A DNA stretch of 64,000 nt from Paraburkholderia sp. HP33-1 (GTDB lineage: Bacteria > Pseudomonadota > Gammaproteobacteria > Burkholderiales > Burkholderiaceae). The stretch lies in contig NZ_JAJEJR010000001.1 in assembly GCF_021390595.1 (NCBI RefSeq), forward strand, positions 2,480,001-2,544,000, given 5' to 3'. Made by a program: the position numbers and the translations under genes. Each line of letters starts with the position of its first letter. The stretch's first letter is position 1. Below are positions 44,633 to 55,262 of this stretch, one piece after another. The notes under the pieces were generated by a model. That model saw only the letters and a list, made by a program, of their open reading frames with translations. It searched no databases and was not told the origin of the DNA.

Positions 44633-45901
44633 ATGACCGTCAAGCTTGCTCTGTCCGCACGATCCACACGCAACCGGCCTCGCCTCGGCACCCTCGCCGC
44701 CTCACTGACCGTCGCATCGTGCATGTTCATCGCAGCGAGCCCCGCGAGCGCGCAAAGCGCCACGAAGAAAGCGCCGGTGCTGGTCGCGCAAAGCCAGCCG
44801 CAGCAGCCAGTACCGCAAGGACAGACGTTCGAGGAAGAGATCATTCCGCAGCGCTACGCGAACAACGCAAACGTCGATGCATTTATCAACGAGATGGTCG
44901 CGCGCTACGATTTCGACGAAGCGTCGCTGCACGCGCTATTTGCCGGCGTGAGCTACTCGGCGACCGCGGTGAAGCTCGTCACGCCGTCGCCGACGCCGTC
45001 GATCAAGAACTGGCGCTCGTATCAGGCGCGCTTCCTGGAACCGGTGCGTGTGAATGCCGGCGTGCAGTTCTGGCGCGAGAACCGGGCCACGCTGCAGCGC
45101 GCGTATCAGGAGTTCGGCGTGCCGCCGGAGGTGATCGTCGGCATCATCGGTGTCGAGACGATCTACGGCCGCTACATGGGCAACTTCCGCGTGCTCGATG
45201 CGCTGACCACGCTGAGCTTCGATTATCCGAACACCGCGAATCGCGCGGACCGCCAGGCGACCTTCCGCAAGAATCTCGAAGACTACCTGGTGTGGACGCG
45301 CGACGCGCAGATCGACCCGACCACGGTGCTCGGCTCGTACACGGGCGCGATTGGCATTCCGCAGTTCCTGCCGAGCAGCATCGTGCAATACGCGGTCGAC
45401 TACGAAGGCAACAAGCGTATCGATCTGCGCGCGAGCGAGGCCGACGCGATCGGCAGCGTCGCGAACTATCTGCGGCAGAACGGCTGGGAAAGCGGCCGCC
45501 CGGTGGTATGGCGAATTGGCTCGGACGCGGGCAGCCTCGGTGTCGCGCAAGCGGCGGCCAATGGTGAGCCGGAGCCGCACTGGCCGCTCGACCAGTTGCT
45601 GCGCGCCGGGCTCGTGCTGAACGAGCAGAACGTCGACATTGCGTCCGAAGCGGGCACGCCGGTCACGGTGGTCGATCTGCCGTCTCCGGGACGTGGCACG
45701 GAATTCGTGCTCGGCCTGAAGAACTTCTACGTGCTCACGCGCTACAACCGCAGCTTCTTCTATGCGCTCGCGGTGTATCAGCTCGGTCAGAAGGTCAAGG
45801 CGCAGATGGAAGCGATTGATGCGGCGAACGCCGCAAAGGCGCTCAACAACGGCGGCGCGTCGCAAGGTCAAGCGGATCAGACGAACTCCGATTCGCAGTG
45901 A
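44633..45901 (+). CDS. mltB: Membrane-bound lytic murein transglycosylase B
   Basis: The 422-residue peptidoglycan-cleaving enzyme of family GH103 has its catalytic Glu in G-V-E-T-I-Y-G-R-Y-M-G (E175). Y-T-G-A-I-G-I-P-Q-F-L-P-S-S and N-Y-L-R-Q-N-G-W also mark the family. The N-terminus has both a lipobox-like V-A-S-C (cysteine 30) and a signal peptidase I-like A-S-A-Q site at 40, so membrane anchoring is likely but not certain. A Gln/Asn/Ser tail ends the protein. The start at 44633 precedes the signal region directly. Confidence 0.92.
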   Translation: MTVKLALSARSTRNRPRLGTLAASLTVASCMFIAASPASAQSATKKAPVLVAQSQPQQPVPQGQTFEEEIIPQRYANNANVDAFINEMVARYDFDEASLHALFAGVSYSATAVKLVTPSPTPSIKNWRSYQARFLEPVRVNAGVQFWRENRATLQRAYQEFGVPPEVIVGIIGVETIYGRYMGNFRVLDALTTLSFDYPNTANRADRQATFRKNLEDYLVWTRDAQIDPTTVLGSYTGAIGIPQFLPSSIVQYAVDYEGNKRIDLRASEADAIGSVANYLRQNGWESGRPVVWRIGSDAGSLGVAQAAANGEPEPHWPLDQLLRAGLVLNEQNVDIASEAGTPVTVVDLPSPGRGTEFVLGLKNFYVLTRYNRSFFYALAVYQLGQKVKAQMEAIDAANAAKALNNGGASQGQADQTNSDSQ

Positions 45902-45947
45902 GTCACGCCGCGAGTCGCTACACGCTCCTCGTGTTGAAGGATGTAAA

Positions 45948-45974
45948 AAAAGCGCCGGCTCGACCGGCGCTTTT
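45948..45974. terminator. Bidirectional terminator between mltB and cysM
   Basis: AAAAGCGCCGG and CCGGCGCTTTT form an 11-bp stem around a five-base loop, with A and T runs outside. It serves mltB on the plus strand and cysM on the minus strand. Confidence 0.9.
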
Positions 45975-46014
45975 CGTTCGATTCGCGCGCCCATGAAGGC
46001 GCCCGGCGAACCGC

Positions 46015-46917
46015 TTACGCGGGAAACACCCCTGTGGACAGATAGCGGTCGCCGCGATCGCAGACAATGAACACGATCGTCGCGTTCTCGACTTGACGCG
46101 CGATGCGCAGAGCGACTTCACACGCCCCGCCCGACGAAATGCCTGCGAAGATGCCCTCGACCGACGCCATGCGGCGCGCCATCGCCTCGGCCGCGGCCTG
46201 ACTGACGTTCTCCACACGGTCGACGCGGCTACGGTCGAAAATCTTCGGCAGATACGCTTCCGGCCATTTGCGAATGCCCGGAATCCGCGAGCCCTCTTCC
46301 GGCTGCGCGCCGATGATTTCGATCTGCTGGTTTTGCGTTTTCAGATACGTGGACACGCCCATGATCGTGCCGGTCGTGCCCATCGACGACACGAAGTGCG
46401 TGATGCGCCCTTCCGTGTCGCGCCAGATTTCCGGGCCCGTGCCTTCGATATGCGAGGCCGGATTATCCGGGTTCGCGAACTGATCGAGGATGATGCCCTT
46501 GCCTTCGCGCTGCATTTGCTCGGCGAGATCGCGCGCGTACTCCATGCCGCCCTTGACCGGTGTCAGGAGGATCTGCGCGCCGTACGCGGCCATGCTCTGA
46601 CGGCGCTCGACCGACAGGTCCTCCGGCATGATCAGCACCATCTTGTAGCCGCGGATCGCAGCGGCCATCGCGAGCGCAATGCCGGTGTTGCCACTTGTCG
46701 CTTCGATCAGCGTGTCGCCCGGCTTGATGCGCCCGCGCGCTTCCGCCTTCTTGATCATCGACAACGCCGGACGATCCTTCACCGACCCCGCCGGATTGTT
46801 GCCCTCGAGCTTTGCGAGGACCACGTTGTTGCGGCTGCGGATCTCGTCGTCGGGAAGCCGGACGAGTTGCACGAGCGGCGTATTGCCGACTGTGTCTTCA
46901 ATCGTTTTGTATGCCAT
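46015..46917 (-). CDS. cysM: Cysteine synthase B
   Basis: This 300-residue PLP enzyme makes cysteine from O-acetylserine and sulfide, or S-sulfocysteine from thiosulfate. The PLP lysine is in N-N-P-A-G-S-V-K-D-R-P (K47), and the phosphate loop is T-S-G-N-T-G. R-R-Q-S-M-A-A-Y-G-A and the loop P-E-E-G-S-R-I-P-G-I-R-K-W favour CysM over CysK. It lies downstream of the ComEA-like gene but beyond a terminator. Confidence 0.95.
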   Translation of the reverse strand: MAYKTIEDTVGNTPLVQLVRLPDDEIRSRNNVVLAKLEGNNPAGSVKDRPALSMIKKAEARGRIKPGDTLIEATSGNTGIALAMAAAIRGYKMVLIMPEDLSVERRQSMAAYGAQILLTPVKGGMEYARDLAEQMQREGKGIILDQFANPDNPASHIEGTGPEIWRDTEGRITHFVSSMGTTGTIMGVSTYLKTQNQQIEIIGAQPEEGSRIPGIRKWPEAYLPKIFDRSRVDRVENVSQAAAEAMARRMASVEGIFAGISSGGACEVALRIARQVENATIVFIVCDRGDRYLSTGVFPA

Positions 46918-47034
46918 ATGGGGTCTAGCGATCGATGCGCGAATGAATGTCTTTAATCTGTCGATTCTAAACCACGATGTCCGGCGCCGCCCTGCAGCCC
47001 TATTGTCCGCATGGATGCATGCCGAGCGCCATGC

Positions 47035-47061
47035 AAAAAGCCCGCGGCTGCGAGCCGCGGG
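47035..47061 (-). terminator. Terminator of the ComEA-like gene
   Basis: CCCGCGGC and GCCGCGGG form an 8-bp stem with a five-base loop, followed by TTTTT on the minus strand. It lies about 90 bases past the stop. Confidence 0.85.
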
Positions 47062-47152
47062 AAATCGTGTGTACCAATCGAAGGAATGGGTCGTTCGCGA
47101 ACCCTGTGCGCCGCAAGCCGCGCGTCATGGCACGCGCAAGGCTCGCGACCGC

Positions 47153-47527
47153 TTACTTCTTCACCGCCACCGCGGCGGCGCCCTTCTGCGCGGCGGCGGG
47201 AGCGACCGGAGCGGCCGGCTCCTTACCCGCTGCAGCTGTCGCAACCTGCGTGCTAGCAGCCGCGCCAGCCGGTCCGACAGCGAGACCCTCCGCCTGCAGG
47301 CGCTCGATGGTATGCCCGCCCATGCCCTTGACGCGCTTGCCAAGGTCGGCCGCGTCCTTGAACGGGCCATGCGCGTTGCGTTCGTCGAGAATCGCCTTGG
47401 CTCTCGCCGCACCGATGCCCTTAATGCCGCGTAGCGCGTCTTCGTTAGCCGTGTTGACGTCGACCGCCGCATACGCGTGGCCGAAAGCGGCAAGCATTGC
47501 CGCGGTAACCAGTACTTTTCGAAACAT
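47153..47527 (-). CDS. Small ComEA-type helix-hairpin-helix DNA-binding protein
   Basis: The 124-residue protein has a signal peptide to about A20 (H-A-Y-A-A). A tandem helix-hairpin-helix domain follows, with V-D-V-N-T-A-N-E-D-A-L-R-G-I-K-G-I-G and F-K-D-A-A-D-L-G-K-R-V-K-G-M-G. An Ala/Pro/Lys-rich tail ends A-V-K-K. Periplasmic ComEA binds incoming DNA during natural transformation; the competence role here is inferred. The ATG at 47527 has GGGAG upstream and gives a clean signal peptide. Confidence 0.9.
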   Translation of the reverse strand: MFRKVLVTAAMLAAFGHAYAAVDVNTANEDALRGIKGIGAARAKAILDERNAHGPFKDAADLGKRVKGMGGHTIERLQAEGLAVGPAGAAASTQVATAAAGKEPAAPVAPAAAQKGAAAVAVKK

Positions 47528-47605
47528 ATTGGAATCTCCCTGTTGCCACTGGCCGGCGACCATCACCGGCCAGGAGATTCCAGTTTAAAGAGGATGCCGT
47601 ACTAA

Positions 47606-48598
47606 TTACACCTGGCCGAACAGCCAACGCACGTAACGATCGACACCTTCCTGCACGCTCAGAAACGGCGCATCGTAGCCGGCCGCCCGCAGCTTCGACT
47701 GATCAGCCTGGGTGAAGCACTGATACTTGCCGCGCAGCGCGTCGGGGAACGGAATGTATTCGATCAGCCCGCGCTGGACCTGATCCGCCAGCGACAGCGC
47801 CGGCTCGTTGTTCAGCGCGCGCAGCGTGTTGACCACGGTGCTCGCGATGTCGTTGAACGGCTGCGCGCGGCCGGTGCCGAGATTGAAAATGCCCGACTTC
47901 TCCGGATGATCGAAGAAGAACAGGTTGACCTTGACGACGTCTTCGACCGAGATGAAATCGCGCGTCTGCTGACCGGCCGCATAGCCGTTGTATTCGCCGA
48001 ACAGCTTGACCTTACCCTCGGCGCGGAACTGGTTGAAGTTGTGAAACGCGACCGACGCCATGCGCGCCTTGTGCGTTTCGCGCGGCCCGTACACGTTGAA
48101 ATAGCGGAAGCCCGCAATCTGGCTTTTCGCGGTGGGCAGCACGCGGCGAATGACCTGGTCGAACAGGAACTTCGAATAGCCGTACACGTTGAGCGGCTGC
48201 TCGACCTCGCGCTCCTCGACGAAGCGGCTCGAGCCGCCATACGTCGCCGCCGACGACGCGTACAGGAACTGGATGTTCTGCTCGAGGCAGACGTCGAGCA
48301 CGTCGCGGCTGTAGCGGTAGTTGTTTTCCATCATGTAGCGGCCGTCGGTTTCCATCGTGTCCGAGCAGGCGCCTTCGTGGAAGATCGCGCGCACCTTGCC
48401 GAAGTCGCCGCGCCTGAAGCGCTCGACGAATTCGGTTTTGTCGAGATAGTCGTCGATTTCGCAGTCGACCAGATTCCTGAACTTGTCCGCGCGCGTGAGG
48501 TTATCGACGGCGATGATGCGTTGTTCGCCGCGCTCATTGAGCGCCTTCACGAGATTGCTGCCGATAAAACCGGCCGCGCCGGTGACGATGACGGTCAT
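47606..48598 (-). CDS. hldD: ADP-L-glycero-D-manno-heptose-6-epimerase
   Basis: The 330-residue short-chain dehydrogenase-fold epimerase makes the heptose donor for the LPS inner core. It starts [15 protein letters not shown], the NADP-binding G-x-x-G-x-x-G. The catalytic Y-x-x-x-K is in [22 protein letters not shown] is also typical. It is the last gene of the ugd-hldA-hldD run, 86 bases after hldA. Confidence 0.95.
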   Translation of the reverse strand: MTVIVTGAAGFIGSNLVKALNERGEQRIIAVDNLTRADKFRNLVDCEIDDYLDKTEFVERFRRGDFGKVRAIFHEGACSDTMETDGRYMMENNYRYSRDVLDVCLEQNIQFLYASSAATYGGSSRFVEEREVEQPLNVYGYSKFLFDQVIRRVLPTAKSQIAGFRYFNVYGPRETHKARMASVAFHNFNQFRAEGKVKLFGEYNGYAAGQQTRDFISVEDVVKVNLFFFDHPEKSGIFNLGTGRAQPFNDIASTVVNTLRALNNEPALSLADQVQRGLIEYIPFPDALRGKYQCFTQADQSKLRAAGYDAPFLSVQEGVDRYVRWLFGQV

Positions 48599-48684
48599 GA
48601 TGATCCTGCGGTAGTGAGCTTCGTTCAGTCAACGCCGCGCGGGGTCCGCTGGTCCGTCAGGACGACGGGGCCCCGCGGGCTGCA

Positions 48685-49692
48685 TCAGGAAAAGAGTTCG
48701 TCGTAGTCGACGGTGGCGGTGCCGAGCTTGCCGACCACGATGCCGGCCGCGCGATTCGCGAGCCCGACCGCGTCGACGAGCGAAAGACCCGCGCCGAGCA
48801 TCGCGGCGAGCGTCGCAATCACGGTGTCGCCCGCGCCCGACACATCATACACTTCGCGCGCAACGGCCGACGCGTGCAGGATGCCGTCGTCGGAGAACAG
48901 CGTCATGCCCTCTTCCGAACGCGTAAGCAGCAGCGCTTTGAACTGGAGTTCGGCGCGCAGCTTCGTGACGCGCGCAATCAGATCTTCCTCGGACTTCCAC
49001 TGCCCGACCACCTCGCGCAATTCCGCGCGATTCGGCGTGATCAGCGTCGCGCCGCGATAGCGTTCCCAGTCGTCGCCCTTTGGATCGACGAGCACCGGTT
49101 TGCCGGCCGCGTGCGCCTTCGCGATCATCTGTGTGACGTGGGTGAGGCCGCCCTTCGCATAGTCGGACATCAGGATCACGTCGTGCGACGGCAGCAGTTC
49201 GTCGAAACGCGCCAGACCCGCAAGCAGCACCTCGTGCGCCGGCGAGTTTTCGAAGTCGACGCGCAGCAACTGCTGCTGACGCGACAGCACACGCAGCTTG
49301 ATCGTCGTCAGCAGGGCCGGGTCGCGTTCGAGATGCGGTGTCACGCCGCTTTCGTCGAGCAACTGCACGATGCGCTCGCCGGGCTCGTCATGACCGACCA
49401 CGCACAGGAGGCCCGCCTGGGCGCCGAGCGCGACCGCGTTGCGCGCGACGTTTGCCGCGCCGCCCAGGCGATCTTCCTGGCGCTGCACGTGCACGACCGG
49501 CACCGGCGCCTCCGGCGAAATGCGGTTCACGTCGCCGAACCAGTAGCGGTCGAGCATCACGTCGCCGACCACCAGCACGCGCGCCGCGTTGAGCTGCGCG
49601 CGCGGCACGACCGTTAGCTTCTGCGCCGGCGTGGATGCGGGCGCCGCGGGCATGGCATCAGGCATCGGCCGGAAGTTCAGAGGGTTGGGCAT
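48685..49692 (-). CDS. hldA: D-glycero-beta-D-manno-heptose-7-phosphate kinase
   Basis: This 335-residue PfkB-family kinase phosphorylates the heptose precursor at position 1. Signature parts are [24 protein letters not shown] and [11 protein letters not shown]. It lacks the C-terminal adenylyltransferase domain of the fused E. coli HldE, so a separate HldC should exist elsewhere. The ATG at 49692 overlaps ugd by 35 bases; a TTG four codons earlier is possible. Its Ala/Pro-rich lead-in of about 40 residues has no known role. Confidence 0.94.
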   Translation of the reverse strand: MPNPLNFRPMPDAMPAAPASTPAQKLTVVPRAQLNAARVLVVGDVMLDRYWFGDVNRISPEAPVPVVHVQRQEDRLGGAANVARNAVALGAQAGLLCVVGHDEPGERIVQLLDESGVTPHLERDPALLTTIKLRVLSRQQQLLRVDFENSPAHEVLLAGLARFDELLPSHDVILMSDYAKGGLTHVTQMIAKAHAAGKPVLVDPKGDDWERYRGATLITPNRAELREVVGQWKSEEDLIARVTKLRAELQFKALLLTRSEEGMTLFSDDGILHASAVAREVYDVSGAGDTVIATLAAMLGAGLSLVDAVGLANRAAGIVVGKLGTATVDYDELFS

Positions 49693-51061
49693 AGGGACGT
49701 CCAATGGCGTGATAGTCGATGCCGAGCTCGGTCATCGCGTCCGGCTCGTACAGATTGCGGCCGTCGAAAATCAGCGGCATCTTCAGCACCGATTTCAGAT
49801 GCACGAAATCAGGGCTCTTGAACTCCTTCCATTCGGTCACGATCACGAGCGCGTCGCTGCCGGTCAGCGTTTCGTCCTGGGTGCTCGTGAACGTGAGGCG
49901 TGCGAGCTGCTCGGGTGCCGCGTGCAGATCCATCGCGAACACGCGACGCGCCTCGGCCACGGCGACCGGATCGTACGCGCGCACGCTCGCGCCGCGCGCG
50001 AGCAGCTCGCCGATCACGCGACGGCTCGGCGCCTCGCGCATATCGTCGGTATTCGGCTTGAACGCGAGACCCCACACCGCGAACGTGCGGCCGCTCAGAT
50101 CCTCGCCGAGCTTCGCGGCGATCTTGTTGACGAGCACGTCCTTCTGCTGGTAGTTCACTTCCTCGACCGCTTCGAGAATGCGCAGGTTGTGGCCGCTTTC
50201 GCTCGCGGTGCGGATCAGCGCCTGCACGTCCTTCGGGAAGCACGAGCCGCCGTAGCCGCAGCCCGCATACAGGAAGTGATAGCCGATGCGCGGATCGGAA
50301 CCGATGCCGCGGCGCACCGCTTCGATGTCGGCGCCGACCTTGTCCGCGAGATTCGACATCTCGTTCATGAACGAGATGCGCGTCGCGAGCATGGCATTGG
50401 CCGCGTACTTCGTGAATTCGGCAGAGCGCACGTCCATGTACAGCGTGCGTTCGTGATTGCGGTTGAACGGCGCGTACATACGCTTCATCATTTCGCGCGC
50501 GCGCACGCCCGGCTCGTCTTCGTCGATGCCGATCACGATGCGGTCCGGACGCATGAAGTCGTCGACGGCAGCGCCTTCCTTGAGGAACTCGGGATTCGAC
50601 ACAACCGAGAAGCGATGCTCCGCGCTGCCGGCGAGCCCACGTTTCGCGAGTTCTTCGTCGATCACCGCGCGCACGCGCTGCGCGGTGCCGACCGGCACCG
50701 TCGATTTGTCGACGATCACCTTGAAGCCGTTCATCGTGCGGCCGATGTTGCGCGCGGCTTCGAGCACGTATTGCAGATCGGCGGAGCCATCCTCGTCGGG
50801 CGGCGTGCCGACCGCGATGAACTGCACGTCGCCGTGTGCAACGCTCGCCGCGACATCGGTCGAGAACGTAATACGGCCAGCCGCGCGCGTGCGGGCGATC
50901 ATCTCCTGCAGGCCCGGCTCGTGAATCGGCACGCCGCCTTTGTTGAGGATGTCGATCTTGCGCTGATCGACGTCGAGACAGAAGACGTCGTTGCCGATTT
51001 CGGCGAGACACGCGCCGGTGACAAGGCCCACATAGCCGGTGCCGATAATGGTGATTTTCAT
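49658..51061 (-). CDS. ugd: UDP-glucose 6-dehydrogenase
   Basis: The 467-residue enzyme oxidises UDP-glucose to UDP-glucuronate with two NAD+, supplying exopolysaccharide or lipid A modification with 4-amino-arabinose. It starts [14 protein letters not shown]. The catalytic cysteine is in [12 protein letters not shown], and the C-terminal domain keeps [13 protein letters not shown]. The start at 51061 gives the canonical N-terminus. It overlaps hldA, so the two are co-translated. Confidence 0.96.
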   Translation of the reverse strand: MKITIIGTGYVGLVTGACLAEIGNDVFCLDVDQRKIDILNKGGVPIHEPGLQEMIARTRAAGRITFSTDVAASVAHGDVQFIAVGTPPDEDGSADLQYVLEAARNIGRTMNGFKVIVDKSTVPVGTAQRVRAVIDEELAKRGLAGSAEHRFSVVSNPEFLKEGAAVDDFMRPDRIVIGIDEDEPGVRAREMMKRMYAPFNRNHERTLYMDVRSAEFTKYAANAMLATRISFMNEMSNLADKVGADIEAVRRGIGSDPRIGYHFLYAGCGYGGSCFPKDVQALIRTASESGHNLRILEAVEEVNYQQKDVLVNKIAAKLGEDLSGRTFAVWGLAFKPNTDDMREAPSRRVIGELLARGASVRAYDPVAVAEARRVFAMDLHAAPEQLARLTFTSTQDETLTGSDALVIVTEWKEFKSPDFVHLKSVLKMPLIFDGRNLYEPDAMTELGIDYHAIGRPYAQPSELPADA

Positions 51062-51186
51062 AAGCTTTCCGGTAGAAGGTTCCGGTGATGAATGCCGGTC
51101 AGGAGGCCGGCGATAAACTCGTTGCAAAATTCGCGGGCGGTTGCGTGGCTACCGACGCCGACGCGGCCAGCGCCGCGCGTGCGGCG

Positions 51187-52362
51187 TCAGCTCGACGCGG
51201 TAATCGGCTCGACGCGGCGCGGCGCATAGGTTTCCCAACCGCTGCAACCCGGGCACTGCCAGTAGAAAAGCCGCGCCCTGAAGCCACAATTCTGGCACGT
51301 ATAGCGTGGCAGATTCTTGGTGCGCTGGCGGATCAGCGTGCGCATCAGCTCGAGCTCGCTGCGCCGCGGCTCTTCGGCGACGGCCTGCTGCGCTTCGAGC
51401 AGCCGGGTCATGCCGGCCAGATTCGGTGACTTCTGCATCTGCGAGCGAGCAAGCGCATGCGCGGCATCGGCGCCACGCAGCGCCGCGACGTGCTGATACG
51501 CGACGTCGAGAAGATCGTTGCTCGGATGACGGTCGACCCACGTGGTCAGCAGATCGGCGCCCTCTTGCGCGCGGCCGAGCGCTTCGTACGCCTTCATGAT
51601 CTTTTCGGCGACGAGCGGCAGATACGCGGGGTTCTGCTCCTCGACGCGGCGCCATTGTTCGATCGCCGCTTCCGGTGCGCCGCCGGCCGCGTCGACGTCG
51701 CCGAACAGGATCGTCGCGCGCACGTTGGTCGGATTCGCTTTCAGCGCGAGACCGAGCTGACGACGCGCTTCGTCCGGCTTCTTCTGCTGCAGCGCTTCCT
51801 GCGCGAGTTCGCAATGGAACTGCGCGATTTCCTTGTCGAGCGACGCTGCGCCCATTGTTTCGAGGTGGCGCGCGGTATCGATCGACTCGACCCAGTCCTT
51901 CTCGATCTCGTAGATCGTCAGCAGCGCGCGTTGAGCGCCCAGTGCGTAGTCACCCGCCTGCAGCGAGCGGAAAGTTTCTTCGGCACGGTCGAGCAGACCT
52001 GCCTTCAGGAAGTCCTGACCGAGTTCGTACAGGGCGTGGTCGCGCTCGCTGACCGGCAGGTCAGCGCGGCTCAACAGATTCTGATGCACGCGGATCGCGC
52101 GGTCTGTTTCGCCGCGCCGGCGGAACAGATTGCCGAGCGCGAAATGCAGTTCGACCGTTTCAGGGTCGAGCTTGACGACTTCGATGAACGCGTCGATCGC
52201 CTTGTCGGGCTGCTCGTTGAGCAGGAAGTTCAGGCCGCGAAAATACGAACGCGGCAGGTTGGCGCTTTCAGACAGCAGCGTCTTGAGGTCGTAGCGTGCT
52301 GCCATCCAGCCGAACGCAAACGCGACGGGTATGACCAGCAGCCACCAGAAGTCTAGATCCAT
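51187..52362 (-). CDS. lapB: Lipopolysaccharide assembly protein B
   Basis: The 391-residue inner-membrane protein has one N-terminal helix (W-W-L-L-V-I-P-V-A-F-A-F-G-W), a series of TPR repeats through most of its length (about 35-330), and a C-terminal rubredoxin-like metal site, C-Q-N-C-G-F and C-P-G-C. In E. coli LapB promotes FtsH-dependent turnover of LpxC, setting LPS levels. It follows lapA on the same strand. Confidence 0.94.
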   Translation of the reverse strand: MDLDFWWLLVIPVAFAFGWMAARYDLKTLLSESANLPRSYFRGLNFLLNEQPDKAIDAFIEVVKLDPETVELHFALGNLFRRRGETDRAIRVHQNLLSRADLPVSERDHALYELGQDFLKAGLLDRAEETFRSLQAGDYALGAQRALLTIYEIEKDWVESIDTARHLETMGAASLDKEIAQFHCELAQEALQQKKPDEARRQLGLALKANPTNVRATILFGDVDAAGGAPEAAIEQWRRVEEQNPAYLPLVAEKIMKAYEALGRAQEGADLLTTWVDRHPSNDLLDVAYQHVAALRGADAAHALARSQMQKSPNLAGMTRLLEAQQAVAEEPRRSELELMRTLIRQRTKNLPRYTCQNCGFRARLFYWQCPGCSGWETYAPRRVEPITASS

Positions 52363-52431
52363 GCGATTAATGCAAGTGTGCGGGAAAGCGGAAACGAAAA
52401 GCCGCGCTCAAAACGCGCGGCGCAGGACAGC

Positions 52432-52725
52432 TCAGATCAGCGGCGGCATCGGCGGCTGCTCGACGACGGCCGGGGTTTCGCGCGCCACGCGCAGCTCGCG
52501 TTTGAGACGGCCATTCTCCATGCGCAGACGCACGACGGCAGGCATCGCCGACACAAGCCCCGCCAGCAAGCCGATCACGAAAAACGCGAGGCCAATCAGA
52601 ATCAGAGGCGCCGACCAGACATAGCCGGCGAGGAAATTCAGCGTAGCGGGTTGCGTGTTGGAGAGCGCCAGCACCAGCAGCAGCACGAACACCAGCACAC
52701 GGATCAGCCAGACGATAAATTTCAT
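52432..52725 (-). CDS. lapA: Lipopolysaccharide assembly protein A-domain protein
   Basis: The 97-residue protein has two hydrophobic segments (about 3-23 and 38-62), then a charged helix (R-L-R-M-E-N-G-R-L-K-R-E-L-R-V). This is the DUF1049/LapA plan. The ATG at 52725 starts M-K-F-I-V-W-L-I-R-V, the usual N-terminus. It lies between ihfB and lapB, an arrangement widespread in beta- and gammaproteobacteria. Confidence 0.92.
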   Translation of the reverse strand: MKFIVWLIRVLVFVLLLVLALSNTQPATLNFLAGYVWSAPLILIGLAFFVIGLLAGLVSAMPAVVRLRMENGRLKRELRVARETPAVVEQPPMPPLI

Positions 52726-52921
52726 GAATAGATCTCTTGACGGCAGTTGCGGGGTGAGCCGGCCTGACGACGCGTCGTGCCACGGTGTCGCCCGCGCCGA
52801 AGTGACCCGTATTGTAATGGATGCCCTCGCGACTGGGCAGCAAGTGGCGGAATGGGGCACTTACGGGCGATTCGCCACATGCACCGGGCTCCCTGGCGAG
52901 CGCCCACTCAAAGCATGGACG

Positions 52922-52945
52922 AAAAAAAAAGCGCCCGAAGGCGCT
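52922..52945 (-). terminator. Terminator after ihfB
   Basis: AGCGCC and GGCGCT pair around a four-base loop, and on the minus strand the stem runs into a nine-base T-tract. It separates rpsA-ihfB from lapA-lapB. Confidence 0.85.
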
Positions 52946-53020
52946 CTTTCTGGTCTTTTGCCGACTGGCTTTGGCCGCTGAAGCTAGCTATGTCACGCTG
53001 CAAGACGCACAGCGCAGTCA

Positions 53021-53344
53021 TTAAAGGTCGTCATCCGGCTCCTCGGCCTTCAGCGGCTCGCCCGCGCGACGATCCACCCGTTCACGCAATTCCTTGCCCG
53101 GCTTGAAGTGCGGCACATACTTCTCGGGTACCAGCACCTTCTCGCCCGACTTCGGATTGCGTCCGACGCGGGAGGGACGGCGGTTGAGGCCGAAGCTGCC
53201 GAAGCCGCGAATTTCAATGCGATGGCCTTTGGCAAGCGCCTCCGACATCGCATCGAGCATCGTCTTCACCGCGAAATCCGCATCTTTGAGAACAAGTTGC
53301 GGAAATCGCGTAGCCAGCTGGGCGACCAATTCCGATTTGGTCAT
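53021..53344 (-). CDS. ihfB: Integration host factor beta subunit
   Basis: The 107-residue DNA-bending protein pairs with IhfA. It begins [11 protein letters not shown] and has the arm region with R-N-P-K-S-G-E-K-V and the tip proline context. The C-terminus carries a short acidic extension (E-E-P-D-D-D-L) not seen in E. coli. It lies 21 bases after rpsA, the classic arrangement. IHF is a likely partner for the sigma-54 promoter at 10378. Confidence 0.97.
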   Translation of the reverse strand: MTKSELVAQLATRFPQLVLKDADFAVKTMLDAMSEALAKGHRIEIRGFGSFGLNRRPSRVGRNPKSGEKVLVPEKYVPHFKPGKELRERVDRRAGEPLKAEEPDDDL

Positions 53345-53365
53345 ACTGCAGCAGACCTCTCAGGC

Positions 53366-55081
53366 TTACTGGTTCTGGCCGTCGAGCTTGGCCTTCAGCA
53401 ACGCGCCGAGGTTCGTCGTGCCGGTAGCGGCTGCGCTCGAATCCGAAGCAGCGAGGCCGCGGATGGCTTCCTGCTGCTCAGCCGAATCCTTCGCCTTGAT
53501 CGACAGGTTGATGCCGCGCGACTTGCGATCGATGTTGATGATCATCGCGTTGACCTTGTCGCCTTCCTTCAGCACGTTGCGAGCGTCTTCCACGCGGTCT
53601 TGCGCGATTTCCGAAGCACGCAGGTAGCCTTCGACTTCACCCGACAGCTGGACCACAGCACCCTTCGCGTCCACCGACTTGACCGTACCGTCGACGATCG
53701 AGCCCTTGTCGTTCATTGCAACGTAGTTGCTGAACGGGTCGCCTTCGAGCTGCTTGATACCCAGCGAAATACGTTCCTTCTCGACGTCGATGCCGAGAAC
53801 GATCGCTTCCACTTCGTCGCCCTTCTTGTACTTGCGAACGGCTTCCTCGCCCGTTTCGCTCCACGACAGATCCGACAGGTGAACCAGACCGTCGATGCCG
53901 CCAGGCAGACCGATAAACACGCCGAAGTCGGTGATCGACTTGATGGCGCCGCTGATCTTGTCGCCCTTCTTGAAGTTGCGGCTGAAGTCATCCCACGGGT
54001 TCGGCTTGCACTGCTTCATGCCGAGGCTGATACGACGACGGTCTTCGTCGATTTCGAGAACCATGACTTCGACTTCGTCGCCCAGTTGGACAACCTTCGA
54101 CGGAGCAACGTTCTTGTTGGTCCAGTCCATTTCCGACACGTGGACGAGGCCTTCGATGCCCGATTCCACTTCGACGAACGCGCCGTAGTCGGTGATGTTG
54201 GTGACCTTACCGAACAGACGCGTGCCCGACGGGTAACGACGCGAGATGCCTTCCCACGGATCGTCGCCCAGTTGCTTGATACCGAGCGAAACGCGGTTCT
54301 TTTCCTGGTCGAACTTGAGGATCTTCGCGGTGACTTCCTGGCCAACCGACAGAACTTCGCTCGGGTGACGCACGCGACGCCACGCGATATCGGTGATGTG
54401 CAGGAGCCCGTCGATGCCGCCGAGGTCCACGAACGCGCCGTAGTCGGTGATGTTCTTGACCACGCCTTCGACGATCGCGCCTTCCTTCAGCGTTTCGAGC
54501 AGCTTCGCGCGCTCTTCGCCTTGCGTTGCCTCGATGACAGCGCGGCGCGACAGCACGACGTTGTTACGCTTGCGGTCGAGCTTGATGACGCGGAATTCGA
54601 GGGTCTTGCCTTCGTACGGGGTCGTGTCCTTGACCGGACGCGTATCAACCAGCGAACCCGGCAGGAACGCGCGGATGCCATTGACCATCACGGTCATGCC
54701 ACCCTTGACCTTGCCCGTGATCGTGCCGGTCACGAGTTCGTTGTTGTCCAGCGCCTTTTCCAACGACAGCCACGAAGCCAGACGCTTCGCCTTGTCACGC
54801 GACAAGATGGTGTCGCCATAGCCGTTTTCCAGCGCGTCGATCGCGACGGAAACGAAGTCGCCCGCCTGCACTTCTACCTCGCCCGCGTCGTTCAGGAACT
54901 CTTCGAGCGGGATGTAGGCTTCGGACTTCAGACCAGCGTTCACGACCACGAAGTTGTGGTCGACACGCACGACTTCGGCGGAGATCACTTCGCCGGCGCG
55001 CATGTCCTGCTTGGTCAGCGACTCTTCGAACAGAGCCGCAAAAGATTCGGTATTCGGGGTAGAGGTTTGCAGGTCGGACAT
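53366..55081 (-). CDS. rpsA: 30S ribosomal protein S1
   Basis: This 571-residue protein binds mRNA on the small subunit and consists of six S1 domains; copies of D-Y-G-A-F-V-D/E and G-L-x-H-x-S/T-D/E are easy to see. The start at 55081 gives [15 protein letters not shown]. It has a poor ribosome site, as is usual for rpsA. An ATG six codons earlier is a possible alternative. It is followed by ihfB and preceded by cmk, with a hairpin between. Confidence 0.97.
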   Translation of the reverse strand: MSDLQTSTPNTESFAALFEESLTKQDMRAGEVISAEVVRVDHNFVVVNAGLKSEAYIPLEEFLNDAGEVEVQAGDFVSVAIDALENGYGDTILSRDKAKRLASWLSLEKALDNNELVTGTITGKVKGGMTVMVNGIRAFLPGSLVDTRPVKDTTPYEGKTLEFRVIKLDRKRNNVVLSRRAVIEATQGEERAKLLETLKEGAIVEGVVKNITDYGAFVDLGGIDGLLHITDIAWRRVRHPSEVLSVGQEVTAKILKFDQEKNRVSLGIKQLGDDPWEGISRRYPSGTRLFGKVTNITDYGAFVEVESGIEGLVHVSEMDWTNKNVAPSKVVQLGDEVEVMVLEIDEDRRRISLGMKQCKPNPWDDFSRNFKKGDKISGAIKSITDFGVFIGLPGGIDGLVHLSDLSWSETGEEAVRKYKKGDEVEAIVLGIDVEKERISLGIKQLEGDPFSNYVAMNDKGSIVDGTVKSVDAKGAVVQLSGEVEGYLRASEIAQDRVEDARNVLKEGDKVNAMIINIDRKSRGINLSIKAKDSAEQQEAIRGLAASDSSAAATGTTNLGALLKAKLDGQNQ

Positions 55082-55177
55082 AAAAATCAAGGTTTGCATG
55101 GTCTTCGCAGCGCCTGGCTCACCGGACTGGTCAGCAACTTCGGCAAATACGCGACTGCCACGCGAGGTTAAAGGGTT

Positions 55178-55207
55178 AAAAACAACGCTTCGCGACCATC
55201 GCGAAGC
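55178..55207 (-). terminator. Terminator or attenuator between cmk and rpsA
   Basis: GCTTCGCG and CGCGAAGC pair around a five-base loop, followed on the minus strand by GTTGTTTTT. It would end or reduce read-through from cmk, leaving rpsA to its own promoter. Confidence 0.65.
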
Positions 55208-55262
55208 ACCTACCAACAACGGAACTGCCGCTGTCTGGCCGCTGCTGCGTTACCGTTTTCAG